53,708 nucleotides of DNA from Mycobacterium sp. 852014-50255_SCH5639931. GTDB lineage: Bacteria > Actinomycetota > Actinomycetes > Mycobacteriales > Mycobacteriaceae. Below the pieces are notes generated by a model that had not been told where the DNA came from, searched no databases, and was given only the letters and a program-made list of their open reading frames with translations. The stretch's first letter is position 1; each line of letters begins with the position of its first letter. Shown one piece after another: positions 26,782-42,670 of this stretch. The stretch spans positions 1 through 53,708 of the forward strand of contig NZ_LZSV01000018.1 in assembly GCF_001665605.1 (NCBI RefSeq), read 5' to 3'. The position numbers and the translations under genes were made by a program.

Positions 26782-29700
26782 ATGAGCAGCAATCCCGAGG
26801 ATCTCGTCAGGGCCCTCCGCGCATCGCTGAAGGAAAACGAGCGCCTGAAGCGCGAGGCCCGCGAATACCTCGCCGCGGCAACCGAACCCGTGGCGGTGGT
26901 CGGTATGGGTTGCCGGTATCCCGGGGGTGTGGATTCCCCGGAGGCCCTGTGGCAGATGGTGGTTGAGGGCCGCGACGTGGTCTCCGATTTCCCCGCGGAC
27001 CGCGGCTGGAACCTATCGGGGCTATTCGATCCCGACCCCGACGCGGTGGGGAAGTCCTACGCCCGGTGCGGCGGCTTCCTGGCCGACGTGGCCGACTTCG
27101 ACGCCGCGTTCTTCGGCATCGCACCCAGCGAGGCGCTGGCGATGGACCCACAGCAACGCTTGTTGCTGGAGGTGTCCTGGGAGGCGTTGGAGCGGGCCGG
27201 GATTGACCCCGCCGACCTGCGGGGCTCGGCGACGGGTGTGTTCGCGGGAATCTTTCACGGTTCGTACGGCGGCCAGGGGCGGGTGCCGGGACACCTGGAG
27301 CGCTACGGCCTACGTGGGTCGACGCTGAGCGTGGCCTCGGGCCGGGTGGCCTACGCGCTGGGTTTGGAGGGTCCGGCCGTGTCGGTCGACACGGCCTGTT
27401 CGTCGTCGTTGGTGGCCATGCATCTGGCGGCCCGGTCGCTGCGCGCCGGCGAATGTGACCTGGCGCTGGCCGGCGGTGTGACGGTGATGGCGACGCCGGC
27501 GATGTTCATCGAGTTCAGCCGGCAGCGAGCGCTGGCCTCCGACGGGCGGTGCAAGGCCTACGCGGGCGCCGCCGACGGGACGGGTTTCTCCGAAGGCGTC
27601 GGCGTGCTGGTGCTGGAAAGGCTTTCCGACGCACGTCGTTTGGGGCATCCGGTGCTGGCGCTGCTGCGCGGGTCCGCGGTCAATCAGGACGGCGCCTCGA
27701 ACGGGCTGGCGACACCCAACGGGCCGTCGCAGCAGCGGGTGATCCGCGCCGCGCTGGCCGATGCGCGGCTGCGCACGGCCGACGTGGATCTGGTGGAGGG
27801 GCACGGCACGGGGACCACCCTCGGGGATCCGATTGAGGCGCAGGCGGTTCTGGCGACATATGGGCAGGACCGGCCGGCGGACCGGCCGCTGTGGCTGGGG
27901 TCGATCAAGTCCAACATGGGCCACACCTCGGCAGGCGCGGGCGCCGGCGGCGTGATCAAGATGGTGCAGGCGATCCGGCACGGCGTGATGCCCAAGACGC
28001 TGCACGTGGACGTGCCCACGCCGCATGTGGATTGGTCGGCGGGGGCGGTGTCGCTGCTGACCGAGGCGCGGGAGTGGCCGGCGCAGGACCGGCCGCGCCG
28101 CGCGGGGGTGTCGTCGTTCGGGATCAGCGGCACCAACGCCCACGTCATCGTGGAGCAGCCGCCGCTGGAGCCCGAAAGCCCCGCGCCCGCGGGTGATGAC
28201 GCGCCGGCGCCGTGGGTGCTGTCGGCCCGGTCGGCCGACGCCCTGGCCAACCAGGCGTCCCGGCTCCTGGCGCGGGTGAACGACGCCCCGGATCTGCGGG
28301 CGGTCGATGTGGCGTGGTCGCTGGTCTCGACGCGGTCGCTGTTCGAACACCGGGCCGTGCTGGTGGGCGCGGACCGCGAGCGCCTGCTGGCGGAGCTGGC
28401 CCGGGTGGCCGCCGGCGCGCCGGGCGCGGGCGCGGTGGTGGGCCGGGCGCAACCGGTGGGCAAGACGGTGTTCGTGTTTCCCGGGCAGGGTTCGCAATGG
28501 CTCGGCATGGGAGCCGAATTGCTGGACAGTTCGCCGGTTTTCGCCGAACACCTGCAGCGCTGCGAGAAGGCGCTCGCCGAACACGTGGAGTGGTCGTTGG
28601 TCGACGTCCTCCGCGGGGCGCCGGGTGCGCCCGGGTTGGACCGGGTGGACGTGGTGCAGCCGGCGCTGTGGGCGGTGATGGTGTCGCTGGCCGAGTTGTG
28701 GCGCTCGGTGGGCGTGGTCCCCGATGCGGTGATCGGTCATTCGCAGGGCGAGATCGCGGCGGCCTACGTGGCGGGCGGGCTTTCGCTGGAGGACGCCGCC
28801 AGGGTGGTGGCGCTGCGGAGCCGGCTGCTGGTGGGATTGTCGGGTGCTGGCGGCATGGTGTCGCTGGCCTGCGGCCTGGCCCGCGCCGAGGAATTGATCG
28901 CCGCGTGGGGCGATCGGCTGAATATCGCTGCCGTCAACGGTGTTTCCGCGGTGGTGGTGTCCGGCGAGGTGGATGCGCTCGACGAGTTGATGCGGCACTG
29001 CGAGGCGGGCGGCGTGCGCGCCCGCAGGATCGACGTCGACTACGCCTCCCACTCCCGGCACGTCGATGCGATCCGAGCGGAGCTGGCCGAGGCGCTGGCC
29101 GGCATCGCGCCGCGGTCGTCCCCGGTTGCCCTGTTCTCCACCGTGACGGGTGACCCGCTGGACACCGCGGGCCTGGACGCCGACTACTGGTACCGAAGCA
29201 TCCGGCAACCGGTCCAGTTCGAACGGGCGGTGCGCAATGCGTGCGGCGCCGGGTATGGCGTGTTCGTCGAATGCAGCCCGCACCCCGTGCTGCTCGCCGC
29301 CGTCGAGGAGACGGTGGCCGATTGCGGCGGCGACGCGTTCGTGGTCCCGTCGCTGGGCCGCGACGACGGTTCGCTGCAACGGTTTTGGCTCTCGGCCGGC
29401 CAGGCCCACGTGGCCGGAGTGCCGGTGGACTGGCGGGCCGCCATAGCCGGTCTCGGCGGACGGCGCGTGGACCTGCCGACGTACGGGTTTGTGCGGCAGC
29501 GATTTTGGCTACCGGGGGGATCGACGGGTTCGGGCGACGTGGCCACCCTGGGGCTGGCCGGCGCGCGGCACGCCCTGCTGGGCGCGGTGGTGCAGCGGCC
29601 CGATTCCGGCGGGGTGGTCCTGACGGGCCGGCTGTCGACGGCCGCGCAGCCGTGGCTGGCCGACCACGCGGTGGGCGGCACGGTGCTGTTCCCCGGTGCG

Positions 29701-32700
29701 GGATTCGTGGAACTGGCCATCCGCGCCGGCGACGAGGTCGGATGTGCGGCACTCGAGGAACTGACGTTGTCGGCCCCTCTGGTGCTGGCGGCGGCGGACG
29801 GCGTGCAGGTGCAGGTGGTGGTCGGCGCCGCCGCCGAATCGGGGCAGCGCGAGCTGTCGGTGTATTCGGCCGGCGCCCAGTCGGACTGGGTGCTGCACGC
29901 CCAGGGCCTGATGCGGCCCGCGGCGGTGCCGCCGGCCGGGGATCTGTCCATGTGGCCGCCGGTGGGGGCGACTCCGGTGGACGTGGCCGACGCGTACGCG
30001 CGGCTCGCGGAGCGGGGCTACGAGTATGGCCGGGCCTTCCGCGGCCTGCGGGCGATGTGGCGTCGGGGCGAGGAGATCTTCGCCGACGTCGCGCTGCCGG
30101 ACGACGCCGGCGCGCAAGACGGTGGCTTCGGCATACACCCGGTGTTGTTGGACGCCGCGCTGCACGCGCTCGGTGTCGCCGCGGGGCAGGGCCAGACCGT
30201 GTTGCCGTTCTCCTGGCAAGGGGTGTCGTTGCACGCGGCGGGCGCATCGCGGGCGCGGGTCCGGCTGGCGCCCACCGGCGCCGGGTCGGTGTCGGTGGAA
30301 TTGGCCGACGGCGCCGGGCTGCCGGTGTTGTCGGTGCGCTCGTTGGCGATGCGCCCCGTCTCGGCCGAGCAGCTGTCGCTCGCGGCCGCGCCCGCCGAGG
30401 GGTTGTTCGAGGTGGCGTGGTCGCCGATAGCGTTGACCGGCAACGACATCGATCACGACGCGACGCTGTGGGAGCCGGGCGCCCACGGCGGCGACGTGGT
30501 GCGGTCGGTGCACGCGGCGACCACCGAGGCGTTGGGCGAGCTGCAATCGTGGTTGCGCGACGAGGGGTCCGGGATGCTGGCGGTGCAGACCCGCGGGGCG
30601 GTCGCGCTCGCCGGTGAGGACGTCGCGGACCTGGCCGGTGCGGCGGTGTGGGGGCTGGTGCGATCGGCCCAGGCCGAGCATCCGGGGCGGGTGGTGCTGA
30701 TCGACTCCGACGGATCGCTGGATGCCCGCGCGGTGATCGGCTGCGGGGAACCGCAATTGGCGGTCCGCGCGGGTGTGGCCTACGCCGCCCGGATGCGGCC
30801 GGTGCGCCGGGGAGCGGTGCTGCGGCTGCCGTCGGGGGGCTGGCGCCTCGACGCCGGCGGCGGGGGCACGCTGGAGGATCTGGTGGTCAGCCCGTGCCCG
30901 CGGGTGGAACTGGAGGCCGGGCAGGTCCGGGTGGCGGTGGCCGCGGTCGGGGTGAACTTCCGGGATGTGTTGGTGGCCTTGGGCATGTATCCCGGCGGTG
31001 GCCAGTTGGGGGCCGAGGGCGCGGGCGTGGTCGTCGAGGTCGGACCCGGCGTGACGGGGCTGACGGTCGGCGATGCGGTGATGGGGCTGCTGAGGGTGGT
31101 CGGTTCCGAGGCGGTGGTGGATCAGCGGTTGGTCACGCGGGTACCGGAGGGCTGGTCGCTGGTCACGGCTGCGGGGGTGCCCGTGGTGTTCCTCACCGCG
31201 CTCTACGGGTTGTCGGTATTGGCAGGGCTGCGCGCCGGCGAGCGGGTGCTGGTGCACGCCGCCACCGGCGGCGTGGGCATGGCCGCGGTCCAGCTGGCGC
31301 GGCACTGGGGCGCCGAAGTCTTCGCCACCGCGAGCCGCGGCAAGTGGGACACCCTGCGCGCGATGGGATTCGACGAGGACCACATCGGCGATTCGCGGAC
31401 GCTGGACTTCGAGGAGAAGTTTTCGTCGGCCACCGGCGGGGCCGGGGTCGACGTGGTGCTCAATTCCCTGGCCGGTGAGTTCACCGACGCGTCGCTGCGT
31501 CTGCTGGCCCCCGGTGGGCGGTTCATCGAGATGGGCAAGACCGATGTCCGCGATCCGGACGTCATCGCCGAACGATATCGGGGCGCGCGGTATTGCGCCT
31601 TCGACCTGTTGGAGGCCGGTGCCGACCGCACCGCGGCGATGCTGACGCAGATCGTCGGGCTGCTGCGGGATGGCGCCTTGACGCCGTTGCCGCTCAAGAC
31701 CTTTGATGTGCGATGCGCCTCGGCCGCGTATCGGTTCGTCAGCCAGGCCCGCCACGTCGGCAAGGTCGCGCTGACCATTCCGTCCGGGCCCGGCGCGGTG
31801 CTGAGCGGGTGTGGCGGGCTGGCCGGCGGCAGCGTGGTGATCACCGGTGGCACCGGGATGGCCGGCTCGGCGCTCGCCCATCACCTCGTCGACCGTTATC
31901 GCGTCGCCCATGTGGTCCTGGCCAGCCGCGCCGGCGCTGAGGCCGCGGGGGTGGCGGAGGTGGTGGATCGCCTCCAGGAGGCCGGCGCCCGGGTGTCGGT
32001 GGTGGCGTGCGACGTCTCCGACCGCGACGCGGTCGCGGCGATGCTGGCGCAGATACCGGCGCAGTATCCGCTGCGCGGTGTGGTGCACGCGGCCGGCATC
32101 CTCGACGACGGGCTGGTCTTGTCACTGACGCCGGACCGGGTGGACGCGGTCCTGCGGGCCAAGGTCGACGGGGCCTGGCACCTGCACGAGCTGACCCGGG
32201 AGCTGGATTTGTCCGCGTTCGTGGTGTTTTCGTCGATGGCCGGCATCGTCGGCACCCCGGGCCAGGCCAATTACGCGGCGGCCAACAGTTTCCTCGACGG
32301 GCTGGTCGCGTACCGGCGATCGCACGGGCTCCCGGGCCTGTCGCTGGCCTGGGGTCTGTGGGAGCAGGCCTCGGCGATGACGGCCCACCTCGGCGAGCGC
32401 GACAAGGCCCGGATGAGCAGGCTCGGCATCGCGCCGCTGTCCACCGAGCAGGCGCTGGAGTCGTTCGACGCCGCCATGCTGGTCGACGCCCCGGTGCTGA
32501 TGGCCGCCCGGGTGGATCGGGTTGCCTTGTCCGACAACGCCGCCGCGCTGCCCCCGCTGCTGACCGAGCTGGCCGCCCGCACCACCCGGCGCGTCATCGA
32601 CGACGCCGATACCACCGCCCAGATGACGGGTCTCACCGCGCGCCTGCACGGCCTCGCCCCCGACGCGCGCCAGCGGGAGCTGATCGACCTGGTCTGCGGC

Positions 32701-33153
32701 AACGCGGCGACGGTGCTGGGGCTGCCCAACCCCGCCGACATCAACCCCGCCCGCGCATTCCAGGACCTGGGCTTCGACTCGCTCACCGCCGTCGAACTGC
32801 GCAACCGGCTGAAAACGGCCACCGGGCTGACGCTTTCGCCCACGCTGATCTTCGACTACCCGACGCCGGCGGTGCTGGCCGGGCACCTGGACACCCAACT
32901 GGCCGGAACGGGGGCGAGTGACCGGCCGGACCTGATGGCCCGCTTCACCGACATCACCCGGGAATTGCAGGCGCTACTCAGCCAGCCCGACTGGGCTGCG
33001 GGAGACAAATCGGCGCTGCGGGCCCGCCTGCACAACCTGCTCGCCGCCCTGGGCCCCGCCGACCACCCCGCCCCCGAGGGCCTCGACGCCGACCTCAATG
33101 CCGCCACCGAAAGCGAACTCTTTGCCATCCTCGACGAAGAACTCGGCCACTGA
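26782..33153 (+). CDS. pks7: Pks7: fully reducing modular PKS, KS-AT-DH-ER-KR-ACP
   Basis: A single complete extension module of 2123 residues. An N-terminal docking helix ([20 protein letters not shown]) precedes KS with catalytic C206 in [13 protein letters not shown] has GHSQGE (S654) and YASH near residue 754, the motif pair for methylmalonyl-CoA. DH has H962 in [14 protein letters not shown] has [11 protein letters not shown] near 1494. KR has [14 protein letters not shown], an LDD motif (AAGILDDG, B-type) and Y1831. ACP has S2000 in [11 protein letters not shown]. The C-terminal docking tail is [14 protein letters not shown]. There is no thioesterase. Start uncertain: ATG 26782 matches the family, but an ATG at 26704 has a perfect GGAGGTGA directly before it. 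The following PKS gene starts 7 bases on. Confidence 0.95.
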   Translation: MSSNPEDLVRALRASLKENERLKREAREYLAAATEPVAVVGMGCRYPGGVDSPEALWQMVVEGRDVVSDFPADRGWNLSGLFDPDPDAVGKSYARCGGFLADVADFDAAFFGIAPSEALAMDPQQRLLLEVSWEALERAGIDPADLRGSATGVFAGIFHGSYGGQGRVPGHLERYGLRGSTLSVASGRVAYALGLEGPAVSVDTACSSSLVAMHLAARSLRAGECDLALAGGVTVMATPAMFIEFSRQRALASDGRCKAYAGAADGTGFSEGVGVLVLERLSDARRLGHPVLALLRGSAVNQDGASNGLATPNGPSQQRVIRAALADARLRTADVDLVEGHGTGTTLGDPIEAQAVLATYGQDRPADRPLWLGSIKSNMGHTSAGAGAGGVIKMVQAIRHGVMPKTLHVDVPTPHVDWSAGAVSLLTEAREWPAQDRPRRAGVSSFGISGTNAHVIVEQPPLEPESPAPAGDDAPAPWVLSARSADALANQASRLLARVNDAPDLRAVDVAWSLVSTRSLFEHRAVLVGADRERLLAELARVAAGAPGAGAVVGRAQPVGKTVFVFPGQGSQWLGMGAELLDSSPVFAEHLQRCEKALAEHVEWSLVDVLRGAPGAPGLDRVDVVQPALWAVMVSLAELWRSVGVVPDAVIGHSQGEIAAAYVAGGLSLEDAARVVALRSRLLVGLSGAGGMVSLACGLARAEELIAAWGDRLNIAAVNGVSAVVVSGEVDALDELMRHCEAGGVRARRIDVDYASHSRHVDAIRAELAEALAGIAPRSSPVALFSTVTGDPLDTAGLDADYWYRSIRQPVQFERAVRNACGAGYGVFVECSPHPVLLAAVEETVADCGGDAFVVPSLGRDDGSLQRFWLSAGQAHVAGVPVDWRAAIAGLGGRRVDLPTYGFVRQRFWLPGGSTGSGDVATLGLAGARHALLGAVVQRPDSGGVVLTGRLSTAAQPWLADHAVGGTVLFPGAGFVELAIRAGDEVGCAALEELTLSAPLVLAAADGVQVQVVVGAAAESGQRELSVYSAGAQSDWVLHAQGLMRPAAVPPAGDLSMWPPVGATPVDVADAYARLAERGYEYGRAFRGLRAMWRRGEEIFADVALPDDAGAQDGGFGIHPVLLDAALHALGVAAGQGQTVLPFSWQGVSLHAAGASRARVRLAPTGAGSVSVELADGAGLPVLSVRSLAMRPVSAEQLSLAAAPAEGLFEVAWSPIALTGNDIDHDATLWEPGAHGGDVVRSVHAATTEALGELQSWLRDEGSGMLAVQTRGAVALAGEDVADLAGAAVWGLVRSAQAEHPGRVVLIDSDGSLDARAVIGCGEPQLAVRAGVAYAARMRPVRRGAVLRLPSGGWRLDAGGGGTLEDLVVSPCPRVELEAGQVRVAVAAVGVNFRDVLVALGMYPGGGQLGAEGAGVVVEVGPGVTGLTVGDAVMGLLRVVGSEAVVDQRLVTRVPEGWSLVTAAGVPVVFLTALYGLSVLAGLRAGERVLVHAATGGVGMAAVQLARHWGAEVFATASRGKWDTLRAMGFDEDHIGDSRTLDFEEKFSSATGGAGVDVVLNSLAGEFTDASLRLLAPGGRFIEMGKTDVRDPDVIAERYRGARYCAFDLLEAGADRTAAMLTQIVGLLRDGALTPLPLKTFDVRCASAAYRFVSQARHVGKVALTIPSGPGAVLSGCGGLAGGSVVITGGTGMAGSALAHHLVDRYRVAHVVLASRAGAEAAGVAEVVDRLQEAGARVSVVACDVSDRDAVAAMLAQIPAQYPLRGVVHAAGILDDGLVLSLTPDRVDAVLRAKVDGAWHLHELTRELDLSAFVVFSSMAGIVGTPGQANYAAANSFLDGLVAYRRSHGLPGLSLAWGLWEQASAMTAHLGERDKARMSRLGIAPLSTEQALESFDAAMLVDAPVLMAARVDRVALSDNAAALPPLLTELAARTTRRVIDDADTTAQMTGLTARLHGLAPDARQRELIDLVCGNAATVLGLPNPADINPARAFQDLGFDSLTAVELRNRLKTATGLTLSPTLIFDYPTPAVLAGHLDTQLAGTGASDRPDLMARFTDITRELQALLSQPDWAAGDKSALRARLHNLLAALGPADHPAPEGLDADLNAATESELFAILDEELGH

Positions 33154-33160
33154 GACCACG

Positions 33161-36100
33161 ATGCCGGATACCACGCAGCACGTCGATTACCTGAAGCGCC
33201 TGACGGCGGATCTCAGGCGGGCCCGGCGACGCGTCTCGGAGCTCGAAGGCCGGCTGTCCGAACCGGTCGCGGTGGTGGGCATGGCGTGCCGCTACGCGGG
33301 TGGGGTCGACTCGCCGGACACCCTGTGGGAAATGGTCAACGAGGGCCGCGACACCGTGTCGGACTTCCCGGCGGACCGCGGCTGGGATGTCGAGGGGCTT
33401 TACGACCCGGACCCGGACGCGGCCGGCAAGATGTACACCCGCCAAGGCAGTTTCCTGCGCGACGCGGCGGACTTCGACGCCGGATTCTTCGGGGTCGGGC
33501 CCAGCGAGGCCCTGGCGATGGATCCCCAGCAGCGGCTGATGTTGGAGATCTCGTGGGAAGCGTTGGAGCGGGCGGGTATTGACCCGCTGGGGCTGCGCGG
33601 CTCGGCGACCGGGGTGTTCGCCGGTGTCATCCACGCCGGCTACGGCGGCGAGGTGAAGGGCGAGCTGGAGGGCTACGGGTTGACCGGCTCCACCCTGAGC
33701 GTGGCCTCGGGCCGGGTGTCCTACGTTTTGGGCCTGGAAGGCCCCGCGGTGTCGGTGGATACAGCGTGTTCGTCGTCGTTGGTGGCCATGCATCTGGCGG
33801 CGCAGTCGCTGCGTTCCGGGGAGTGTGACCTGGCGCTGGCCGGTGGTGTGACGGTGATGGCCACGCCCGCCGCGTTCGTCGAGTTCAGCCGGCAGCGGGC
33901 ACTGGCCCCGGACGGCCGGTGCAAGGTGTACGCCGGCGCCGCGGACGGGACGTCGTGGTCGGAAGGCGCGGGAGTCCTGGTGCTGGAGCGGCTGGCCGAC
34001 GCGCGGCGACTGGGCCATCCGGTGGTCGCGGTGCTGCGCGGCTCCGCGGTGAACCAGGACGGCGCCTCCAACGGGTTGACCGCGCCCAATGGGCCGTCGC
34101 AGCAGCGGGTGATCCGCGCCGCACTGGCCAACGCCGGCTTGACCGCGGCGGACGTCGACCTGGTCGAAGGCCACGGCACGGGAACGGTTTTGGGCGACCC
34201 CATCGAGGCCCAGGCCCTGCTGGCGACCTATGGGCAGGACCGGCCGGCGGGACGGCCGCTGTGGCTGGGATCGATCAAATCCAACATCGGTCACACGTCG
34301 GCCGCGGCGGGGGTGGCCGGGGTGATCAAGATGGTGCAGGCGATGCGACATGGGGTGATGCCCAAGACGCTGCACGTGGATGTGCCGTCGCCGCACGTGG
34401 ATTGGTCGGCGGGCGCGGTGTCGGTGTTGACCGAACCCCAGCCGTGGCCGGCGCGGGACGGGCAGCGCCGCGCGGGGGTGTCGTCGTTCGGGATCAGCGG
34501 GACGAATGCCCACGTGATCGTCGAGCAGGCGCCGGCGGAACCGGAACATCTTGCGCCGCAAGGCGATCGCCAGGATGCGGTGATCCCATGGGTGGTATCG
34601 GCCCGGTCGGCCGACGCGTTGACCGCCCAGGCGGAGCGGCTGCTGGCGCACCTCGAGGCCGAGCCGGAGCTGCGTGCCGTGGACGTGGGCTGGTCGCTGG
34701 CCACCACCCGGGCGGCCCTGGAACACCGCGCGGTGGTGGTGGGGAGCGGTCGTGACACCCTGAGGACCGGGCTGGCCGGGGTGGCTTGCGGGGAACCGGG
34801 CCCGGGCGTGGTGGTCGGGCGCAGCCGCCCGGTCGGCAAGCGTGCGTTCGTGTTTCCCGGTCAGGGGTCGCAGCGGCTCGGGATGGGACGGGAACTGTAT
34901 CAGCGCTTTCCGGTGTTCGCCGGGGCCTTCGACGAGGCCGTGGCGGCGGTGGATGCCCATGCGCGGTTGCCGCTGCGCGAGGTGATGTGGGGCACCGACC
35001 CGGAGTTGTTGGAGAGCACGGAGTTTGCCCAGCCCGCGTTGTTCGTGCTCGAGGTCGCCCTGGCGGCGCTGTGGCAGTCCTGGGGTGTGACGCCCGATGT
35101 GGTGATCGGCCATTCGGTGGGGGAGATCGCCGCGGCATGTGTGGCCGGGGTGCTGTCGCTGGCAGACGCCGCGCGCGTGGTGGCGGCCCGCGGACGGTTG
35201 ATGGCGGCGCTGCCGGCGGGCGGGGTCATGGTGGCGGTGACGGCCACCGAGGCCGAGGTCGCACCGTTGCTGAACGACAACGTGAGCGTCGCGGCGGTCA
35301 ACGGCCCCGACGCGGTCGTGCTGTCGGGCGAGCGGGCCGCCGTGACGGCCGCGGCAGATCGGCTGGCCGACTGCGGGAGGCGGGTGCGGCAGCTGGCCGT
35401 CTCGCACGCCTTCCACTCGCCGCTAATGGAGCCCATGATCGACGAGTTCTCCGCGGTGCTGGCCGGGGTGTCGCCCGGTGCGCCGCGAATAGACTTGATT
35501 TCCAACGTGACCGGGCAATTGGCGGGACCCGGATACGGGTCCGCCGACTACTGGGTCGAGCACGTGCGCCGGCCGGTGCGGTTCGTCGACGGGGTGCGGT
35601 CGGCCGAATCGCTGGGTGCCGGTGCGTTTGTGGAAGTGGGGCCTGGCGCGGCGTTGACCGCCGCGGTGGAACAGTCCCTGGCGACCGAGCCGGCCGTTTC
35701 GGCGGTGTCGATGGCCAAGGACCGCCCCGAAGTCGAGTCGCTGCTGCTGGCGGCCGGGCAGCTGTTCGCGTCCGGCGCCGACGTGGACTGGGCCGCGGTG
35801 TTCGACGGCCTGGACGCGCACCGGGTCGGCCTGCCGACGTATGCCTTTCAGCGGCGCAGGTTTTGGCTGCCGACCGAGTCGGTAGGCGCGCGGGACACCG
35901 CCGGCCTGGGTCTGGCCGCGGCCGGGCACGCGCTGTTGGGCGCCGTGGTCGAACGCCCCGATTCGGGCGGGGTGGTGCTCACGGGCCGGCTGTCGATGGC
36001 GGCGCAGCCGTGGCTGGCCGATCACGCGGTGACCGGCACGGTGTTGTTCCCGGGCGCCGGGTTTGTGGAGCTGATGCTGCGGGCCGGCGACGAGGTCGGC

Positions 36101-39100
36101 TGTCCGGTGATCGAGGAGCTGACGTTGTCGGCCCCGTTGGCTCTGCCGAGCAGCGGCGCGGTGCGCGTGCAGGTGGTGGTGGACGCCGCCGGCGAGGGCG
36201 GGTCCCGGGCGGCCGCGGTGTATTCGCAGGCCGGCCCGGAGTGGACGCTGCATGCCCAGGGTGTGTTGGGCGAAGGCTCGCCCAAGCCGGGCGCCGATCT
36301 GTCGGTGTGGCCGCCGGTCGGTGCCACGGCGGTCGATGTGGCCGGCGCCTACGACGATTTGGCCGCGCGCGGCTACGGGTATGGCCCGGCCTTCCGGGGG
36401 CTGCGGAAGGTGTGGCGGCGGGGCGAGGAGACCTTCGCCGAGGTCGAGGCCCCGCAGCACGCCGGTGTGACGGTGGGCGGCTTCGGAATTCATCCGGTGG
36501 TGCTGGACGCGGCCCTGCACGCACTGGGGGTGGCCGACGAGCGGGCCGAGACCGTTCTGCCGTTCTCCTGGCAAGGGGTGTGTCTGCACGCGGCCGGGGC
36601 GTCGCGGGTCCGGGTGCGGCTGGCGCCGGTGGGCAAGAGCGCCGTGTCGGTCGAGGTGGCCGACTCGTCGGGTTTGCCCGTGCTGTCGGTGCGCGAGCTG
36701 GTGACGCGTCCGGTCTCGGCCGCGCAGCTGTCGGCGGCCGCCGCGGCGCGCGCCGGTGGCGGCGAACTGCTGGAGGCGGTATGGTCCCCGGTTCCGTTGT
36801 CGGACAACGGCATCGACGCGGCCCCCGAAGTGTGGCAGCCGCCAGCGAACGGCCCGGGCGTGGTCGGCTCGGTCTACGCCGCCACGCATGAGGCATTGAG
36901 CGTGTTGCAGTCCCGGGGCGACGGGTCCGGGCCGTTGGTGGTGCTGACCCGCGGGGCGGTCGCGCTGCCCGGTGAGGACGTGTCGGACCTGGCCGGTGCG
37001 GTGGTGTGGGGGCTGGTGCGGTCGGCGCAGGCCGAGCATCCCGGCCGGGCGGTGCTGGTCGACTCCGACGGGTCCCTAGACCTCGGGTCCGTAATCGGCT
37101 GCGGTGAACCGCAATTGATCGTGCGGGAGGGCGTCGCCCACGGTGCCCGGCTGAAGCCGGTCAAGGCGCACCCGGTGTTGCGGTTGCCCGAAGCGCCGTC
37201 GGTCTGGCGGCTGGCTGCCGGTGATGCCGGGACGCTGGAGGACCTGGCGGTGGTATCCGGGCCGCCGGCGGAACTGGCCGCCGGTCAGGTGCGGGTGGCG
37301 GTGGCCGCGGCCGGGGTGAACTTCCGCGACGTGCTGGTGGCCCTGGGCATGTATCCGGGTCTCGCGCAGTTGGGCGCCGAGGGCGCCGGACTGGTGACCG
37401 AGATCGGCCCCGGCGTCACCGATTTGGCCGTCGGTGATGCGGTCATGGGCATCCTGGGCCTGACGGGGTCGGAGGCGGCCGTCGATCGGCGGCTGGTGAC
37501 CCGGGTGCCGCCGGGCTGGTCGTTCGCCGCGGCGGCGGGTGTGCCGGTGGTGTTCCTGACGGCGTATTACGGCCTGTCGGACCTCGGCGGCCTGCGGGCC
37601 GGCGAGCGGGTACTGGTGCACGCCGCCACCGGCGGGGTGGGCATGGCGGCGGTGCAGCTGGCCCGGCATTGGGGCGCCGAGGTCTTCGCGACGGCCAGCC
37701 GCGGCAAGTGGGACACCCTGCGCGCCATGGGCTTTGACGACGACCACATCGCGGATTCGCGAACGCTGGGCTTCGAGGAAGAGTTCTCCGCCGCGACGGG
37801 GGGCGCCGGCATGGACGTCGTGCTCAACTCGCTGGCCGGTGACTTCACCGACGCCTCGCTGCGGTTGTTGAGTCCCGGCGGGCGCTTCATCGAGATGGGC
37901 AAGACCGACCTGCGCGACCCGGGCGCGATCGCCCAGACCTACCGCGCGTTCGACCTGATGGAGGCGGGCCCGGACCGCATCGCGGAGATGTCGGCGGAAT
38001 TGATGCGGTTGTTCGCGGCCGGAGCTTTGAAGCCATTGCCCGTCAAGGCCTTCGATGTGCGTTGCGCCGCGGACGCCTACCGGTTCGTCAGCCAGGCCCG
38101 CCACATCGGCAAGGTGGTGCTCACCATGCCCGACGGGCCGGCCGGGCTGGCCGGCGGCACCGCGTTGATCACCGGCGGAACCGGCATGGCCGGCTCTGCG
38201 GTGGCCCGGCATCTGGTCGAGCGCCATCGCGTGCCGCACGTCATGTTGGTCAGCCGCGGCGGTGAGCGGACGGATGGCGTGCCCGCGTTGGTCGCCGAGC
38301 TGCGCGAGGCCGGGGCCCAGGTGTCGGTGATCGCCTGCGATGTCGGCGACCGCGACGCCGTGGCGCGGTTGCTGGCGCAGGTGCCGGCTCGTTTCCCGCT
38401 GCGCGGCGTGTTCCATGCCGCCGGGGCGCTCGACGACGCGGTGATCGCGTCGCTGACGCCGGAGCGCATCGACACGGTGTTGCGGTCCAAGGTCGACGGG
38501 GCGTGGCACCTGCACGAGCTGACCCGGGAGCTGGATCTGTCGGCGTTCGTGATGTTTTCGTCGATGGCGGGGATCGTGGGCGCCCCGGGCCAGGGCAACT
38601 ACGCGGCCGCCAACAGCTTCCTCGACGCCCTGGCGGCGTACCGCCACGCCCACCGCCTGCCCGGCTTGTCGATCGCCTGGGGGATGTGGGAACAGGAGTC
38701 GGCCATGACCCGCAACCTCGGCGACCGCGACAAGGCGCGGATGAGCCGCGCCGGGCTGGCCCCGCTGTCCACGCGCCAGGCGCTCGGCCTGCTCGACGCC
38801 GCACTGCTGGCCGAGCCGCCCGTCGTCGTGGCCACCCGCCTCGATACCGCCGCGCTGGCGCACGCCGGCGCCGCGCTGCCGCCGCTGTTGAGCCAGCTGG
38901 CCACCCGGCCGGCGCGGCGGGTCCTCGACCCCACCGACATGGTGTCGCTGACGGGCCTGCGGGCGCGGCTGGAAGGCCTGGCCCCCGAGCAGCGGCGGCG
39001 CGAGCTGGTGGAGCTCGTCTGCGGCAACGCCGCCACGGTGTTGGGCCACAGCACCGCGGACGTCAACGGCGAGCAGGCATTTCAAGACCTCGGCTTCGAC

Positions 39101-39490
39101 TCGCTGACCGCGGTGGAGCTGCGCAACAGGCTCAAAATCGCGACCGGACTGACCCTTTCGCCCACGCTGATCTTCGATTACCCCACCCCGGCGGCCCTGG
39201 CCGAGCACCTCGACGGCCAGCTGACCACCGGGGCAAGCGGCGAGCCGCCCGACCGCATGGCCCGCGTCAACGACGTGGCCCGCGAATTGCAGGCACTGCT
39301 CGGCCAATCCGACTGGAGCCCCGGCGACAAAGCGCAGCTCGTCACCCGGCTGGAAGGCCTGCTGAACAGCCTCACCGGCCCGGCGGAAGTCCCCTACCCG
39401 GAGCACCCCGACGACCCGTTCGACGACGACATCGCCACCGCCACCGAAAGCCAGCTCTTCGCCATCCTCGACGAAGAGATGGGCCCCTAG
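33161..39490 (+). CDS. pks8: Pks8/Pks17 as one intact fully reducing modular PKS
   Basis: A 2109-residue module KS-AT-DH-ER-KR-ACP in one frame; in H37Rv I recall it as two genes, pks8 and pks17. The N-terminal docking coiled coil [20 protein letters not shown] precedes KS (C203). AT has GHSVGE (S652) and HAFH (from residue 749), the malonyl-CoA pattern, unlike Pks7. DH has H955, [13 protein letters not shown] near 1489, KR an LDD motif (GALDDAV) and Y1814, and ACP S1981. The C-terminal tail [14 protein letters not shown] resembles that of Pks7. Long stretches of DH, ER and KR are nearly the same as in Pks7, suggesting duplication or gene conversion. A short gap in the ER against Pks7 lies at [14 protein letters not shown]. 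pks9 starts one base after the stop. Confidence 0.95.
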   Translation: MPDTTQHVDYLKRLTADLRRARRRVSELEGRLSEPVAVVGMACRYAGGVDSPDTLWEMVNEGRDTVSDFPADRGWDVEGLYDPDPDAAGKMYTRQGSFLRDAADFDAGFFGVGPSEALAMDPQQRLMLEISWEALERAGIDPLGLRGSATGVFAGVIHAGYGGEVKGELEGYGLTGSTLSVASGRVSYVLGLEGPAVSVDTACSSSLVAMHLAAQSLRSGECDLALAGGVTVMATPAAFVEFSRQRALAPDGRCKVYAGAADGTSWSEGAGVLVLERLADARRLGHPVVAVLRGSAVNQDGASNGLTAPNGPSQQRVIRAALANAGLTAADVDLVEGHGTGTVLGDPIEAQALLATYGQDRPAGRPLWLGSIKSNIGHTSAAAGVAGVIKMVQAMRHGVMPKTLHVDVPSPHVDWSAGAVSVLTEPQPWPARDGQRRAGVSSFGISGTNAHVIVEQAPAEPEHLAPQGDRQDAVIPWVVSARSADALTAQAERLLAHLEAEPELRAVDVGWSLATTRAALEHRAVVVGSGRDTLRTGLAGVACGEPGPGVVVGRSRPVGKRAFVFPGQGSQRLGMGRELYQRFPVFAGAFDEAVAAVDAHARLPLREVMWGTDPELLESTEFAQPALFVLEVALAALWQSWGVTPDVVIGHSVGEIAAACVAGVLSLADAARVVAARGRLMAALPAGGVMVAVTATEAEVAPLLNDNVSVAAVNGPDAVVLSGERAAVTAAADRLADCGRRVRQLAVSHAFHSPLMEPMIDEFSAVLAGVSPGAPRIDLISNVTGQLAGPGYGSADYWVEHVRRPVRFVDGVRSAESLGAGAFVEVGPGAALTAAVEQSLATEPAVSAVSMAKDRPEVESLLLAAGQLFASGADVDWAAVFDGLDAHRVGLPTYAFQRRRFWLPTESVGARDTAGLGLAAAGHALLGAVVERPDSGGVVLTGRLSMAAQPWLADHAVTGTVLFPGAGFVELMLRAGDEVGCPVIEELTLSAPLALPSSGAVRVQVVVDAAGEGGSRAAAVYSQAGPEWTLHAQGVLGEGSPKPGADLSVWPPVGATAVDVAGAYDDLAARGYGYGPAFRGLRKVWRRGEETFAEVEAPQHAGVTVGGFGIHPVVLDAALHALGVADERAETVLPFSWQGVCLHAAGASRVRVRLAPVGKSAVSVEVADSSGLPVLSVRELVTRPVSAAQLSAAAAARAGGGELLEAVWSPVPLSDNGIDAAPEVWQPPANGPGVVGSVYAATHEALSVLQSRGDGSGPLVVLTRGAVALPGEDVSDLAGAVVWGLVRSAQAEHPGRAVLVDSDGSLDLGSVIGCGEPQLIVREGVAHGARLKPVKAHPVLRLPEAPSVWRLAAGDAGTLEDLAVVSGPPAELAAGQVRVAVAAAGVNFRDVLVALGMYPGLAQLGAEGAGLVTEIGPGVTDLAVGDAVMGILGLTGSEAAVDRRLVTRVPPGWSFAAAAGVPVVFLTAYYGLSDLGGLRAGERVLVHAATGGVGMAAVQLARHWGAEVFATASRGKWDTLRAMGFDDDHIADSRTLGFEEEFSAATGGAGMDVVLNSLAGDFTDASLRLLSPGGRFIEMGKTDLRDPGAIAQTYRAFDLMEAGPDRIAEMSAELMRLFAAGALKPLPVKAFDVRCAADAYRFVSQARHIGKVVLTMPDGPAGLAGGTALITGGTGMAGSAVARHLVERHRVPHVMLVSRGGERTDGVPALVAELREAGAQVSVIACDVGDRDAVARLLAQVPARFPLRGVFHAAGALDDAVIASLTPERIDTVLRSKVDGAWHLHELTRELDLSAFVMFSSMAGIVGAPGQGNYAAANSFLDALAAYRHAHRLPGLSIAWGMWEQESAMTRNLGDRDKARMSRAGLAPLSTRQALGLLDAALLAEPPVVVATRLDTAALAHAGAALPPLLSQLATRPARRVLDPTDMVSLTGLRARLEGLAPEQRRRELVELVCGNAATVLGHSTADVNGEQAFQDLGFDSLTAVELRNRLKIATGLTLSPTLIFDYPTPAALAEHLDGQLTTGASGEPPDRMARVNDVARELQALLGQSDWSPGDKAQLVTRLEGLLNSLTGPAEVPYPEHPDDPFDDDIATATESQLFAILDEEMGP

Positions 39491-39491
39491 C

Positions 39492-42535
<3,044 letters not shown>

Positions 42536-42539
<4 letters not shown>

Positions 42540-42670
42540 CGGAATCCACAAGCAATACAACACATGTCGAATACGTCGAATCTTTGCCGGGCTACTCAGA
42601 ACGGCTTAGACTTCAGGAATTGATGAAAGTCCCTTATGAGCTGGGACGCAAGCAAGAGGGTTGGGCATGA
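42536..42670 (+). CDS. 44-codon micro-ORF overlapping pks9 and pks11
   Basis: A frame of 44 residues starting [16 protein letters not shown] and ending LGRKQEGWA. Its ATG overlaps the pks9 stop (ATGA) and its TGA overlaps the pks11 start (ATGA), the same coupling used by true genes in this window. Against that, its GC content is only 48% and third-position GC about 50%, far below neighbours, with rare codons such as AGA, ACA and CTT. It also contains a good promoter sequence for pks11. It has no recognisable domain; the middle could form a short charged helix ([11 protein letters not shown]). Either a small coupled peptide or a fortuitous frame in a regulatory region. Confidence 0.4.
42566..42612 (+). 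promoter_or_regulatory. Candidate pks11 promoter with upstream direct repeat
   Basis: TTGCCG (42584-42589) and TAGACT (42607-42612) are separated by exactly 17 bases, a good sigma-A-type pair. Just upstream is a direct repeat GTCGAAT at 42566-42572 and 42575-42581, a 9-base period, which may bind an activator. The region is AT-richer than its surroundings. Initiation near 42619 would give a leader of about 48 bases. Confidence 0.5.
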
